Below, piece after piece: positions 32,604-52,789 of a stretch of DNA of 64,000 nt. The stretch spans positions 22,902 to 86,901 of the forward strand of contig NZ_JAFFPU010000051.1 in assembly GCF_016919175.1 (NCBI RefSeq), in the 5' to 3' direction. The notes beneath the pieces were generated by a model. It did no database searches. It had not been told where the DNA came from and saw only the letters and a list, made by a program, of their open reading frames with translations. Numbering within the stretch: the first letter of the stretch is position 1; each line of letters begins with the position of its first letter. Origin of the DNA: Leptospira ainlahdjerensis (lineage in GTDB: Bacteria > Spirochaetota > Leptospiria > Leptospirales > Leptospiraceae). The position numbers and the translations under genes were made by a program.

Positions 32604-32756
32604 AATTTTTGTATATTCTATTTTTTTAATTTTTTTGAACCGATTCAACAAAATTCGCGAAGTTCAAAAAGAACGAACGTTGCGAGCATCGACCCCAAGA
32701 AGGATGGAATAACTTCCAATTCTTATCGGGAAGGTTTTGCGTTTTTGAAAAGGCCC

Positions 32757-33080
32757 TTAGTCGAAAATGCCTAAGTCCATCTTCGCATCTTCAGAGGCCA
32801 TTTCTCGCGGATCCCATTTCGGAATCCAGACCACTTCCACTTCAGCTTCCGTGATCCCATCCACGCGGAGTGTGTGATTGATGACATCCTGTTTCATCTG
32901 GGGGCCCGCAGGACAAGCCATTGATGTGTAAGTCATATCGATTTTTGCTTTGGTTCCTTCTACCTTGATCCTATAAATGAGTCCGAGTTCCGCGATCGAG
33001 ATTCCGATTTCGGGATCTTCTACCTTTTTGACTTCTTCGTAGATTTGTTCTTCCAATGCGTTTGTGGGAGCTTCTAACAT
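32757..33080 (-). CDS. sufT: SufT-like Fe-S assembly factor (MIP18/DUF59)
   Basis: 107 residues. The DUF59 core is clear: [22 protein letters not shown], cited in part as [37 protein letters not shown] with the conserved cysteine; [18 protein letters not shown]. Proteins of this type help load Fe-S clusters. It lies downstream of the suf genes in the same direction but 341 bases away, past two motif copies and a large inverted repeat, so it may have its own promoter. Confidence 0.85.
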   Translation of the reverse strand: MLEAPTNALEEQIYEEVKKVEDPEIGISIAELGLIYRIKVEGTKAKIDMTYTSMACPAGPQMKQDVINHTLRVDGITEAEVEVVWIPKWDPREMASEDAKMDLGIFD

Positions 33081-33421
33081 TTTCTTGGGCCCCTCCTTTT
33101 CTAATTTTTCACGGACTCGCTTTGTTTCTTGAAAAAACCTGTGTGGGAACTCCCAAAATTTCCACTTTCTGGGTCGAACCCGGTCCTGGTAAAAAAGCCC
33201 TAGTTCTAAACGCGGTAGGGATCAAGGCGGAGTCAATAAATTGAAACTCGGCGCCCTTTCTCTTGAACTGAGAACAATTCAATTTATTGACTGGAGCCGC
33301 GAGCCCGATCCGCAACGCGGAACCGCCCCAAAATGGACATTTTTTTGCAGTTTATTTAGTTTCTTTGTGAAACAATAGTAGGAACTCCCAAAAATTCAAA
33401 TCTTTCACAGAAGACTGGCTT
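33081..33421. other. Spacer between sufU and sufT
   Basis: No gene supported. It contains a 15-bp perfect inverted repeat (33231-33245 with 33278-33292) and motif copies at 33143-33153 and 33378-33388. Confidence 0.6.
33231..33292. repeat. 15-bp perfect inverted repeat
   Basis: AGTCAATAAATTGAA (33231-33245) and TTCAATTTATTGACT (33278-33292), separated by 32 bases. The phrase TTTATTGACT recurs near tRNA-Leu (about 2805), hinting at a dispersed element. Confidence 0.75.
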
Positions 33422-35398
<1,977 letters not shown>

Positions 35399-36598
35399 AA
35401 TTCTCCCTCTACCTTCTTCGCGATGAGAGCAAACAATTCTTCCTTGATCGTTTCGGATTCGATTTCACCGATCACTTGCCCAAGAAAACCGTCCACGATC
35501 ATTCTTCTTGCCTCGTCCTCGTCGATCCCCCGAGACGCGAGATAAAACAGCTGATCTTCGTCGATCTCTCCGACGGTGGCTCCGTGTTCGCACTTCACGT
35601 TCTCCGCGTAGACCTCCAATTTTGGAATCGATTCGGCTCTCGCGGTTCGATCCAGAAGAAGATTGTTATTGATCTGGATCGCGTTCACGTCCTTACATGT
35701 GTTCGGAATCTGGAGATTCCCCGTAAAAATATGATGCGATTTTTCTAAATAAGCGCCTCGATAGAGGATCGAACTTTCCGTATGACTTTCTCCGTGAATG
35801 ATCTTCACTTCGGAATCTTGAAATTCTCTTCCGGACATCGGCGCCAAACCCAAAACTCGGGCTCGCGCACCTTTTCCGGACAATTCCACTTGGAGAATAT
35901 TTTTTCCTTTGTAACCGCCCGGAGTCACTTTTGCGATCTTCACATCCGAGTCCTCTTTTTGATCGGAGAATAGATTCTGAAAATGGAATATACTGGAACC
36001 GAAGGATTCGATTCCCGTGTAGGAAAGTTTCGTTCCTATCCCGCTCTGAAGAATCGTAAGTCCTTGGAAAAGTTTAAAGTTTACTTCTTCCGGACATTCG
36101 TATCGTTCCGCGAAAAATGCTCTGCTATGATTTCCGAACTTGGCGACGACGAGAGGAAGAATTCTTGCTTCCTTCTCCAATCGAAATTTGATTTCGATTT
36201 CTTCTGTAAGAATTTGGTCTTCTCCGACTTCGAGATAAATCCCGTGAGTAAAAGAGGAAAGACTGAGAAGAGTGAACCATTCTTCATTCTGTTTTTGGAA
36301 TGTATTTTCGAGGACGTTTAAAAAATATTCGAGCTCTTTTCCGGTAAGAGATTCCGATCTGATGATTTTTACTTCTTTCGGTGCGTGGATGGAAACCGAG
36401 TTCTCATCGGGGAAATCCGAGAATTCTTCCGGATGAAAATTGGAAAGTGGAACTTTGCGCCAGGATTCGTTTTCCGATCTTGGAATCGAAAGTGTGGAGA
36501 ATTTGGAAAAAACTTTTTTTCGAAAATCTTGAAGAACCTGCGGTTCCTTGCACTTCGAGAGAAAAGTCGTAAACTGTGTTTCTATGGACACTTGGTTT

Positions 36599-39613
<3,015 letters not shown>

Positions 39614-39766
39614 GATCGTTTAGATTCTCTTTATGGAATCCGCAAACTCGTCTTCGGCAAGCAAAATTCCGTACGAAAAGATTCAAATTAAGAGGAAGAG
39701 AAGACCGCATTCTTCTTTTTTTTTATGAACGTTCGAAAAAACTGACAATTCTAAAGGTATTCTTGC

Positions 39767-40729
<963 letters not shown>

Positions 40730-41568
40730 GAGTTTCTTCCTTCCCTTTTTTCAAACGGCCCTCCTCCGCTCGGTAGCTTTTTTTTCGACCAAGATCGTTT
40801 GTCGGAACCCGGGATATCCCCGTTTCGAAGCACACTTTCCATTTTTTGAATATTCTCTTTCCTTTTATTTTCTCCCTCGCAGTTTTGAGGACGTTTCGAA
40901 ATCGAAAGAGGTTTTTTTAGAAAGAATTTCGGACCTTTCGACATTTCCTAAAAGCCTGAATTGCAAAAAATCTTACAATATTCAGGAAGCCTTGTTAAAA
41001 TCGCGGGAGTTCCCACAAATTTTTTCCCTTTGGAGGTTCAAAAACATTCTAACGAATGGATTTTTGTTAAGAATTGTCTCAGAATGTAGGAACTCCATTA
41101 AAAGTTCAAGAATCCAAAGTCTGTTTAAAAATTCATAGGCCTCGCTCAACGGATATTGCGGGAACCCCAGCGTTTTTGACGAGTGAACCGAATCCTGAAA
41201 ACGGCTCCGCTCCATATCCTTCCCACAAGTATTTGGAATCTCAAGAGGAACCCTGTCGGAACTCCGACGCCTTCCGTGAAAGTAGCGGGCCCCGCCCGAA
41301 TTTCGGGTGGTGGGGAGCGGTGGCGGGAAAAATTCCGAAGACTTTCCTATATCATAAAAACAAAATTTCGCAAGAAAAAAATCCCTTGTAGGAACTCCTA
41401 GAAAACCCTTGTGACGGTTCTTGTTGTATCTCCTCTCAACTTGTGGGTAAGGTTATGTTCCGGTCTGAGAGTATTTTTTCTAAATTTTGATTGGAGTTCC
41501 TACATTCTCCGAAATTCGAGCTTCTCGCTTCTTTTGGCATTCGAGAAAGTTTGGGGACAAACTCTTTT
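40730..41568. other. Repeat-rich spacer
   Basis: No gene supported. Motif copies at 41006-41016, 41086-41096, 41388-41398 and 41493-41503, plus a fully dyad-armed variant GTCGGAACTCCGAC at 41255-41268 and a looser GCGGGAACCCC near 41158. Short open frames here are mosaics of the motif. Confidence 0.6.
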
Positions 41569-42924
41569 CTAAGAATGGGATTCCCTATTTTTCTGAAACG
41601 TTCTACTAAGATCCATCTTGACGTTGAGTTTTCGAAGACTCTCCTGCATCGCGTCTCGAAACCCCGGATACAAACTCAGGGCTTCTAAAAAATCCTCTTT
41701 GCTGAGAGTGTAGATTTCGCAGATAGAAATACAACGAATCGTTGCAGAACGGGGTTCCGCAGTAACCAATGCCAATTCCCCAAAAAATTGTCCGTCTCCG
41801 AGGGTTACGATCACTTTGGAATCATCCGGTGATAAAACTTCGACGCGACCTTCACTGAGGACATAAAGATTGTGACCGATATCTCCTCTGTGAAAAATAA
41901 TATCTCCCGGAAGAAAAACGTGATGTTTTAAGGAGAAGATGAGACTGGTCACAAGAGAAGAGTCAGCTCCTTTGAGAAAGGGTACCTTTTCTAAAAATTC
42001 CCTGTGGAGATGAATTCTTACGTCCCTCTGAAGTGATATCGGGAGGTCGCTTAACAATTCCTTTTCGTTTTCTCCCCATCCCCTTTCTATGATATACATA
42101 TAATAGTCTCGAATCTTTCTTCGAAGCCAAAAGGGTAGTTTTCTCGCTCTCAAGAATGAATCGACTTGGGCCATTCTTTGAAGTTTTGTCGCTCTGACGA
42201 GGTCCAGATTGGCGAGAATACTCGCAACGTTACCGATCACGGTCGCGTAAAAAAGCGCGCCAGTGAGCATTACAAATATCGTATATATTCTTTGATGGGT
42301 CGTGATTGGAACGATGTCTCCGTATCCTACCGTTGTTAGAGTTGTGATCGTCCAATAGAGAGCTTTCACATATTGATCGATTCCAGTTTCGGCGGAATCC
42401 AATTCGTCTATATACAACCATCCGATCGCGCACCAGTGCGCTACAACGCTGATCCAAAAAAGAAGGAGCACCAATCGAAGAATTCCGGGCGCCGGTTTGA
42501 AAGATAGATTCAGTCGATAGAGAATTCCCGGGATACGGACCACTTTTAGAATTCGAGTGATTCCAAAGAGGAGATATAAAAAAGGATGTGTGGCAAGATC
42601 GACGTCGAAAAGGCCTTCCACTACGATCTCAAAAGGAAAGGCGGCAAGGAAATCAAAAGCGAACCAGGTTTTGAAATACTTTAGAATCGTTTTTTTCTGT
42701 AAGTGAATCCATTTTCCCTGTACGTTTTCGGGGGAAAAGATATTCACAAGAATATCTCCAAAGAAGAGGAGATCCACAAGGAGGTAGAGAGCGGTTACGA
42801 CAAAACCTTGTTTGTAGGAGAGAACAACTCGAAGTGGAGACTCGACAGATGCATAGAGAATGCAGATGAAGATTAGGACATCCCAGAAAATTCTTCGTTT
42901 GTTATCCACATGAAACATGCTCAT
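41569..42924 (-). CDS. Cyclic-nucleotide-gated potassium channel
   Basis: 451 residues. Six hydrophobic segments fit S1-S6; the pore has [10 protein letters not shown], the K+ selectivity filter. A helical C-linker (REF-type [15 protein letters not shown]) leads to a cyclic-nucleotide-binding domain with [19 protein letters not shown] and the phosphate cassette [17 protein letters not shown]. The architecture matches the prokaryotic CNG family to which leptospiral LliK and spirochaete SthK belong. S4 has few arginines ([15 protein letters not shown]). It would let K+ cross the inner membrane when bound to cAMP or cGMP; which one is not readable here. Confidence 0.92.
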   Translation of the reverse strand: MSMFHVDNKRRIFWDVLIFICILYASVESPLRVVLSYKQGFVVTALYLLVDLLFFGDILVNIFSPENVQGKWIHLQKKTILKYFKTWFAFDFLAAFPFEIVVEGLFDVDLATHPFLYLLFGITRILKVVRIPGILYRLNLSFKPAPGILRLVLLLFWISVVAHWCAIGWLYIDELDSAETGIDQYVKALYWTITTLTTVGYGDIVPITTHQRIYTIFVMLTGALFYATVIGNVASILANLDLVRATKLQRMAQVDSFLRARKLPFWLRRKIRDYYMYIIERGWGENEKELLSDLPISLQRDVRIHLHREFLEKVPFLKGADSSLVTSLIFSLKHHVFLPGDIIFHRGDIGHNLYVLSEGRVEVLSPDDSKVIVTLGDGQFFGELALVTAEPRSATIRCISICEIYTLSKEDFLEALSLYPGFRDAMQESLRKLNVKMDLSRTFQKNRESHS

Positions 42925-43604
42925 CGTCGTTCTTCTTCTCTCCTTTTTTTTAGTTTTTCCTCCTAGGAATTCTTTTTCCTTTAGGAGAAAATTGAAATGT
43001 TTCCCTATCTTAAGGAATAGACTTGAGAATGAAATAATTTATAAGGAATCCCTTTGCTCCCAGAAGTTAACATTTATCAATGTTTTTGAGGAGGAAATTT
43101 TGGGAGTTCCTACTTTTGAAAATCCCGGACCGGCCTCTTCACGGTAGTTTGAACCGAAGTTTCCGTCTTTCGAGATCAGGTAAATCCTCCGGAAACCGAA
43201 ACGGAGGAGTTCCCTACTTTTCGGTTTTAGAAAAGGTTCTTTCAGGAAGAGATGAGTTCCCACTTTTCTAGAAGCAACGACTTTCAAAAAGGAATCTTTG
43301 CCTAAATTCTATTCTTTCAATCCAATCCTTTCGAAGTGGTCCAACCGAATTCTGTTGGTTCAGATTTGAACAGACCCCAAAGAATCAACGCGTTTCGCGA
43401 GGAGCAAGGGCTTACGTTTAAAGTTAACAAGAATCGATTCCTTTAAGAGTAAAAAAGTAGGAACACACACATTTCCCCACTTTCAGAGAAAAATCTACAA
43501 ATCGTTTGAAATCCTGATTATTGTGGGAACTACCCGTTCTGCAACTTCATTGCAAAATTAGAGTCCCCCCGATCCAACGAAAAAAGTAGGAACTCCCAAA
43601 ACCA
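42925..43604. other. Repeat-rich spacer
   Basis: No gene supported. Exact motif copies at 43103-43113 and 43586-43596; decayed variants near 43205 (GGAGTTCCCTAC), 43254 (GAGTTCCCAC), 43458 and 43523. Confidence 0.6.
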
Positions 43605-44264
43605 TCAAGCCCCGAGAATCAAATCCAGAACTACCTTTCCGTCCTCTTCTCCCGTCACAGAATTCATCGCTCTTTCCGGATGAGGCATCATTCCTGCAAT
43701 TTTGAAATTCTTCGAGGTAATTCCCGCGATCGCATCCAGAGAACCGTTTGGATTCTCCCCGAAATAACGAAAGAGGATTCTTCCCTCGTCTTCGAGTTGT
43801 TTCAAAACGTCGGAAGTCGCAAAGTAACAACCGTCCGCGTGTGCGATCGGAATTCTCAATTCTTTCTGAGGATCCAAAGAGGAAGTCACGGGATTTCCGG
43901 AGGAACCTTTTTTCAAGGTCACAGTTTTACAGATATATTTCAGAGTTTTGTTTCTCGTCAGAGCGCCGGGCAAAAATTCAGCCTCCGTAAGAATCTGGAA
44001 TCCGTTGCAGATTCCGAAAAGTTTTCCGCCCTTATCGACGTGTTCTTTCACGGATTTCATCACAGGAGAAAAACCGGCCATCGCACCGGAACGAAGATAA
44101 TCCCCGTAGGAAAAACCTCCCGGAAGAATCACGAGTTCGTATTTTTTTTCAAGCTGATCTCTGTGCCAGATACGATCCACTTCCGCCTTATATTGATCCC
44201 TTAGAACTCTATAAATATCGGCGTCACAGTTGGAACCGGGAAACGTGATTACGGCAACTTTCAT
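43605..44264 (-). CDS. purQ: Phosphoribosylformylglycinamidine synthase subunit PurQ
   Basis: 219 residues, class I glutamine amidotransferase. [14 protein letters not shown], the nucleophile cysteine in [10 protein letters not shown], and the His/Glu of MMPHPERAM are present. It makes ammonia from glutamine for the PurL subunit. PurQ as a separate gene next to purS marks the three-subunit enzyme; purL is not in this window. It overlaps purS by 4 bases. Confidence 0.95.
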   Translation of the reverse strand: MKVAVITFPGSNCDADIYRVLRDQYKAEVDRIWHRDQLEKKYELVILPGGFSYGDYLRSGAMAGFSPVMKSVKEHVDKGGKLFGICNGFQILTEAEFLPGALTRNKTLKYICKTVTLKKGSSGNPVTSSLDPQKELRIPIAHADGCYFATSDVLKQLEDEGRILFRYFGENPNGSLDAIAGITSKNFKIAGMMPHPERAMNSVTGEEDGKVVLDLILGA

Positions 44265-44484
44265 ATTTTTTGAATATTAGCAGAATATGTTTCGATTACG
44301 TGATTTACAAGAATCTTGTCGCAGAGTCTTTCTACGTCTTTTCTCGCGGCCTCTTCGTTCGGAGCGTCGATCTTGAGTTCGATATATTTTCCGACTCTTA
44401 CGTCTTTCACCGATTTTTCTCCGACCTCGGAGAGAACTTTTTTAACCGTACTCCCTTGCGGGTCCAGAACGGATTCTTTGAGGA

Positions 44485-44509
<25 letters not shown>
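44261..44509 (-). CDS. purS: Phosphoribosylformylglycinamidine synthase subunit PurS
   Basis: 82 residues from ATG 44509 ([11 protein letters not shown]); the longer frame upstream belongs to purC in another phase. [19 protein letters not shown] and [12 protein letters not shown] match PurS, the small bridging subunit of the PurLQS complex. It overlaps purC by 25 bases and purQ by 4. Confidence 0.93.
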
Positions 44510-46481
<1,972 letters not shown>

Positions 46482-46487
46482 GGTTCT

Positions 46488-47180
46488 TTACTCTTCCCTT
46501 TCCGGGAGATTTTCGCGAAGATCTCCGATCTTTGCGAGACGATAGGCGAAACGGAACAATACCAAAAAGAGAATGTGATACGCGAGAACTCCCAGCCAAA
46601 AACTCTGACGGATGTCGGAATCCATTCCTCCTTTTCCAAGAATGGATTCGGGATGATTTCCGGGATTGTCCATCCAACGAATCGCTCCCCAAGTGATCAC
46701 CGCGTTGACGGCGCAGAGAATACTCAAAAAAGAGGAAAAGATTTTTTTCTTCGAAGAATCGGTGATGAGAATTCGAAAAACGAAATATGCGATCAAACTG
46801 ATAAAAAGAACGGTGAAGGATTGAAGTCTTGCGTCGGTTTTGTCCCATGAAACTCCCCAAGCGCTGTAGGCCCAGATTCTTCCGGAAAAGATGACTCCGA
46901 TCGCGAAGAGAAGAGAGATCTGATTGGCCGCTAGTGATAGGAGATCCCACTTTGGTTCCTTCCTCAAAAGATAAAGGACCGCAAAGAAGAGAGAAAAGAT
47001 CGGACCATAGAGCGCGACCCAAGCGACCGGAACGTGAAAGTAGAAAATTCTATGAGCGATGCCTTGTTGGAGAATCACGTTCGGATAATTGAGAGAAATT
47101 AAAACTGCCGCCGGAAAACCGACAAGAAAGATTGCGGATAAAATCCAGTCGAAAACGGGATGTGCAATTCGGATTTTCAT
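46488..47180 (-). CDS. ccmC: Heme exporter/cytochrome c maturation protein CcmC
   Basis: 230 residues, six membrane segments. The heme-handling loop reads [20 protein letters not shown], a form of the WGxxWxWD signature with Ser in place of the usual Trp. Conserved histidines occur as HRIFYFHVP. CcmC presents heme to CcmE in the periplasm. It follows ccmB by 47 bases. Confidence 0.88.
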   Translation of the reverse strand: MKIRIAHPVFDWILSAIFLVGFPAAVLISLNYPNVILQQGIAHRIFYFHVPVAWVALYGPIFSLFFAVLYLLRKEPKWDLLSLAANQISLLFAIGVIFSGRIWAYSAWGVSWDKTDARLQSFTVLFISLIAYFVFRILITDSSKKKIFSSFLSILCAVNAVITWGAIRWMDNPGNHPESILGKGGMDSDIRQSFWLGVLAYHILFLVLFRFAYRLAKIGDLRENLPEREE

Positions 47181-47227
47181 ACGAAAGAGAGTATTCGAGA
47201 GAATGCCGGCAGAATCAAGAAGATTCT

Positions 47228-47870
<643 letters not shown>

Positions 47871-47899
<29 letters not shown>

Positions 47900-48518
47900 T
47901 TTTTCCCTCCTTGAGATTCCAAGAAATGGTCTTTTGAGAGAAAGGAATTCCCGGATCGTGAGTCACCATGAGAACGGCGGAATTCTTGGAATATTCTTCC
48001 AAGAGACGAACGGCGATTTGCAGACCGGTTCTGTCGAGTGCGGTAAAAGGTTCGTCCAAAAGAATCAAATCTCCACCGGTGAGGAGCGCTCGGATGAGCG
48101 CGGCCTTTTGTTTCATTCCTCTGGAGAATGTAAAGATCGGATCCTCTCTTCTCGTCCAGAGTTTGAAAGACCGAAGTAGGAACTCCACCTTTTCATTCGC
48201 AGACTCAATGCTGGCTATCGAGAGAAAATAACGAAGATTCTCCTCCAAACTCAAAGAGGTATAAAGTCCGAGTTCATGACCCAAGTAGGAGATCTGCGGT
48301 TTTTTAGAACCCAATTCCGAAAAGGAAAACGATTCTTTATGATGCGAATGATTGAGAATACTTCGAAGAAGGGTCGTTTTTCCGGCGCCGTTATCGCCTC
48401 GGAGAAGAATCAGTTCTCCCCGGAAAAGAGAAAAGGAGATCTGTTTGAGAATCTGTTTTTTTCCGATAGAATAAGATAGATCTTTGCAGACGAGAAGCGC
48501 TTGTTCTTGAGATGGCAA
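47871..48518 (-). CDS. ccmA: Heme exporter ATP-binding protein CcmA
   Basis: 215 residues. Walker [11 protein letters not shown], signature [11 protein letters not shown] and Walker [13 protein letters not shown] fit CcmA, whose signature often reads SxGxxQR. It drives the CcmABC complex in releasing heme-loaded CcmE. It overlaps ccmB by 29 bases. The gene is first in a seven-gene run and divergent from a TPR gene only 13 bases away. A motif copy lies in the gene at 48176-48186. Confidence 0.88.
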
Positions 48519-48531
48519 ACCGATTCCTCTT

Positions 48532-49611
48532 ATGATGTCAGACTCTCCTCAGAAACAGAATTTACAATGCGTTTTTTCCGTTCCAAACGGGGGAGTTCCT
48601 ACTTTCTTCGGAAAGTTCCAGATTCTTTTTCTTTGCTTTTTCCTCTTTCTCTTCTTCAACGCACCCGTTCAAGGACAACTGAATATCGGAGGCCAATACT
48701 ACTCCGGGCTTCTCTGGGGAGAAAACGAAATTCTCTCTCCGGAATACTATAACGACGGTTCCTTCTTACGCTCCGAGCAGGATTTCATTCTCAGCGCGGG
48801 AAGAAATTGGAAAGGGGATCCCCCTACATCAAAAGGAAGTTTCACATTCGAGGGAAAAGAAATTCTCAATTGCGGACTTTTCAACAATGAGGCCGTTCTT
48901 CTTTTGGAAAAAGGAAAAACGGAAGAAAGAATCAAGGCAATTTCCATGTTGGAAGAAGGAATCCGTTTTGATCCGAAATTCTTCCCTTTTCGATACAACT
49001 TAGGAAGAGCCTTTCATTTAGAAAAAAAATATCAGAAGGCGATCATCCAATTCGAATACGCAAGTTCCGAAATTCCGGAATATTATAGAACCTACATTCA
49101 TTTAGGAACGTTGTATGAAACCACAAGGGAGCCGATCAACGCAACGATTCTCTGGAGAAAGGCCGTTTCTTTAAATCCTTTTCACACCGAAGCTCTCCTT
49201 CTCCTCGCCGACCATTACATTCGAACCGATCTCAAAAACAGAGCCCTCCTCTACATTCAGGAAGCCTCCCGAATCGACGAACAAAGTCCGGATGCGAGAA
49301 TGGGAAAAGCAAGAATCGAACTTCTCTCTTCCAAAGATCTCTCCGCCTATCGAATTTTTAAGAATACGGAACTCGTGGACGACTTGGGGCAAAAGAAACA
49401 ATACAATAAGAAGTTTCATTTCTTCTTCGCAGAAACTGCGAGTAAGGTCGGCGATTATGTCACGGCCGCGGACCAATACGAACAACTTCTCAAATATCCG
49501 AACGATCCTTTCTTTTCGGAATTCTCCTACAAGGTGATCGAAAGGAGAAGGGACCTCGCGAAACGTTTCGCGGAAATCAAGTCCCTGGAAGAGGAAAACA
49601 AAAACGACTGA
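48532..49611 (+). CDS. Exported TPR protein
   Basis: 359 residues from ATG 48532. A membrane segment or signal ([18 protein letters not shown]) begins only near residue 31, after a hydrophilic lead that contains the repeat motif (encoding GGVPTFF). This lead could be an artefact of the repeat, but no later start exists. Then TPR units ([22 protein letters not shown], cited as [70 protein letters not shown]). A periplasmic scaffold role is likely; partner unknown. Confidence 0.8.
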   Translation: MMSDSPQKQNLQCVFSVPNGGVPTFFGKFQILFLCFFLFLFFNAPVQGQLNIGGQYYSGLLWGENEILSPEYYNDGSFLRSEQDFILSAGRNWKGDPPTSKGSFTFEGKEILNCGLFNNEAVLLLEKGKTEERIKAISMLEEGIRFDPKFFPFRYNLGRAFHLEKKYQKAIIQFEYASSEIPEYYRTYIHLGTLYETTREPINATILWRKAVSLNPFHTEALLLLADHYIRTDLKNRALLYIQEASRIDEQSPDARMGKARIELLSSKDLSAYRIFKNTELVDDLGQKKQYNKKFHFFFAETASKVGDYVTAADQYEQLLKYPNDPFFSEFSYKVIERRRDLAKRFAEIKSLEEENKND

Positions 49612-49616
49612 AAAAG

Positions 49617-49651
<35 letters not shown>

Positions 49652-49665
49652 ACCTTGGAGGAATC

Positions 49666-51064
<1,399 letters not shown>

Positions 51065-51209
51065 TTTTCCAAGATATGCACATCTCAGAACGAGGACAAG
51101 AATTCTTAAAAGTAGGAACTCCCAAAGATTTTTATAATTTTCTATATTTTTTTAACTAAATTCTTACATTTTTCCTCTTCCCCATCAATTTCAGGAACTG
51201 TAAAAGGGT

Positions 51210-51761
51210 ATGGGAATATTCATATTAAATTCAGAGAGAGAAATCCAATCGGTTTTCGAAGACAAAAAAACCGAAATCGTTTCTCTCCTCATTCCAGAGA
51301 TTAAAATCCTCTCCATGTCGAAAGAAGAAAGGAAGGAATTTCCAAAGAGACTCGCCCCTCTCGTTCGAAAATATCAAAAATACTTAGCCTCCTCAAGGAG
51401 AATCCATTCCAAAGCCGGAAAGATTCTCTACAATCGAGATAAGGGGCCTCTTAAAAAATTGAATCTCCGAATGAAGAATTCGGATTGGAATCTTTTAAGC
51501 GTTCTCGCGGCAGCGCATGGGGTCTCGAGGTGTTTTCTCATAAATTATCTTCTCTGGCTTGACGAAATAGGAGTGGGAGATTCTTCCTTCGATAAGGTTT
51601 ATCAGGGAGTTCCCACCTCAAAGGGGATCTATCAGTTTAAATGGGACATTCGCTTTGAATCAAATAAACTCGTCAGATCTCTTCAAATAGAACCATCAAA
51701 ATTCTTTATAAGCACCAATCGAGGGAAAATAAAACCACCAGACCGGAAATTAACTCCTTGA
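51210..51761 (+). CDS. DUF1564 family protein
   Basis: 183 residues. SRRIHSKAGKILYNRDKGPLKKLNLRMKNSDWNLLSVLAAAHGVSRCFLINYLLWLDE, cited as NLRMKNSDWNLLSVLAAAHG, is the core of a leptospira-specific family of many paralogues with no known function. The spacing of hydrophobic residues suggests a helix-turn-helix or ribbon fold, which would fit DNA binding, but I cannot confirm it. The motif copy at 51606 is read in frame as QGVPTSKG. Confidence 0.8.
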   Translation: MGIFILNSEREIQSVFEDKKTEIVSLLIPEIKILSMSKEERKEFPKRLAPLVRKYQKYLASSRRIHSKAGKILYNRDKGPLKKLNLRMKNSDWNLLSVLAAAHGVSRCFLINYLLWLDEIGVGDSSFDKVYQGVPTSKGIYQFKWDIRFESNKLVRSLQIEPSKFFISTNRGKIKPPDRKLTP

Positions 51762-51892
51762 GAATTCAGCATTCTAAGTTTTTGAAACTAATTGAAATTA
51801 GATTGTAAGAACTCCTGGTATTTTTTTAGAATAAAAATAATTCTATTAACGCTTACCCAATCCAAAATAGAAAAAGAGAAGTTTAGAAACGT

Positions 51893-52789
51893 ATGGAAGT
51901 AAAAATCACAGAAGTAGGCCCAAGGGATGGTTTGCAAAATGAAAAAATCCCTGTTTCAACATCGGATAAGTTTAGATATATTCAGCTCCTCCTGAAGGCC
52001 GGCCTAAAAAATATTGAAGCTACTTCTTTTGTAAAAAAAGAATCCATCCCTCAGTTAGCAGATGCCGTCGAACTTTCCTCCCTTCTAAACTTCAAAAGTG
52101 AAATACACTATTCTGCCCTCACTCCAAATTTAAAAGGATATGAAGCCGCAAAGAATGCAGGTTATCAAGAAGTAGCTGTCTTTACAGCAGCTTCCGAATC
52201 ATTTACTAAAAAAAATATCAATCGCACAGTAGCCGAATCTATCGAGGGATTTAAAGAAATCTTCGAACAGGCCAAAAAAGATGGAATCAAAGTTCGGGGG
52301 TATGTCTCAACAGTAATCGATTGCCCTTATGAAGGAAAAGTGGATCCTAAAAAAGTATTAGAAGTATCTAAGATTCTCTTCGAGCTTGGAGCCTATGAAA
52401 TCTCCCTTGGAGAAACGATAGGAACAGGAGTTCCCACAGAAGTAGAAAGATTGCTTGAAGTTCTTTTAAAAGAAATTCCCTCCAATTATTTAGCAGGTCA
52501 TTTCCATGATACTTACGGAATGGCAATTGCAAATGTGGAGAAAGCATTTTCTATGGGAATTCGTTCTTTTGATTCTTCCTCTGGAGGACTTGGGGGTTGT
52601 CCTTATGCAAAAGGGGCAGCGGGGAACTTAGCAACGGAAGACCTAGTCTATTTTCTCGAAAAGTCAGGAGTTCCCACAGAAATCGATCCAAATTTTCTCT
52701 GGGAAGCTTCCGCTTTTATGGAAAGAGCAATCTCTAGAGAACTTCAATCCAGGACCTATATAGCCATGAAGAAAAAAAGAGAAGCTTGA
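51893..52789 (+). CDS. mvaB: Hydroxymethylglutaryl-CoA lyase
   Basis: 298 residues. EVGPRDGLQNEK opens the barrel with the catalytic Arg/Asp; IEATSFVKK, STVIDCPYEGKVDP, GAYEISLGETIGTG, HFHDTYGMAIAN (metal His) and SFDSSSGGLGGCPYAKGAAGNLATED, cited as GGLGGCPYAKGAAGNLATED with the catalytic cysteine, complete the family. It splits HMG-CoA into acetyl-CoA and acetoacetate in leucine breakdown. Two copies of the repeat motif lie in frame, each read GVPTE. Its codons are more A/T rich than those of most neighbours. Confidence 0.93.
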   Translation: MEVKITEVGPRDGLQNEKIPVSTSDKFRYIQLLLKAGLKNIEATSFVKKESIPQLADAVELSSLLNFKSEIHYSALTPNLKGYEAAKNAGYQEVAVFTAASESFTKKNINRTVAESIEGFKEIFEQAKKDGIKVRGYVSTVIDCPYEGKVDPKKVLEVSKILFELGAYEISLGETIGTGVPTEVERLLEVLLKEIPSNYLAGHFHDTYGMAIANVEKAFSMGIRSFDSSSGGLGGCPYAKGAAGNLATEDLVYFLEKSGVPTEIDPNFLWEASAFMERAISRELQSRTYIAMKKKREA

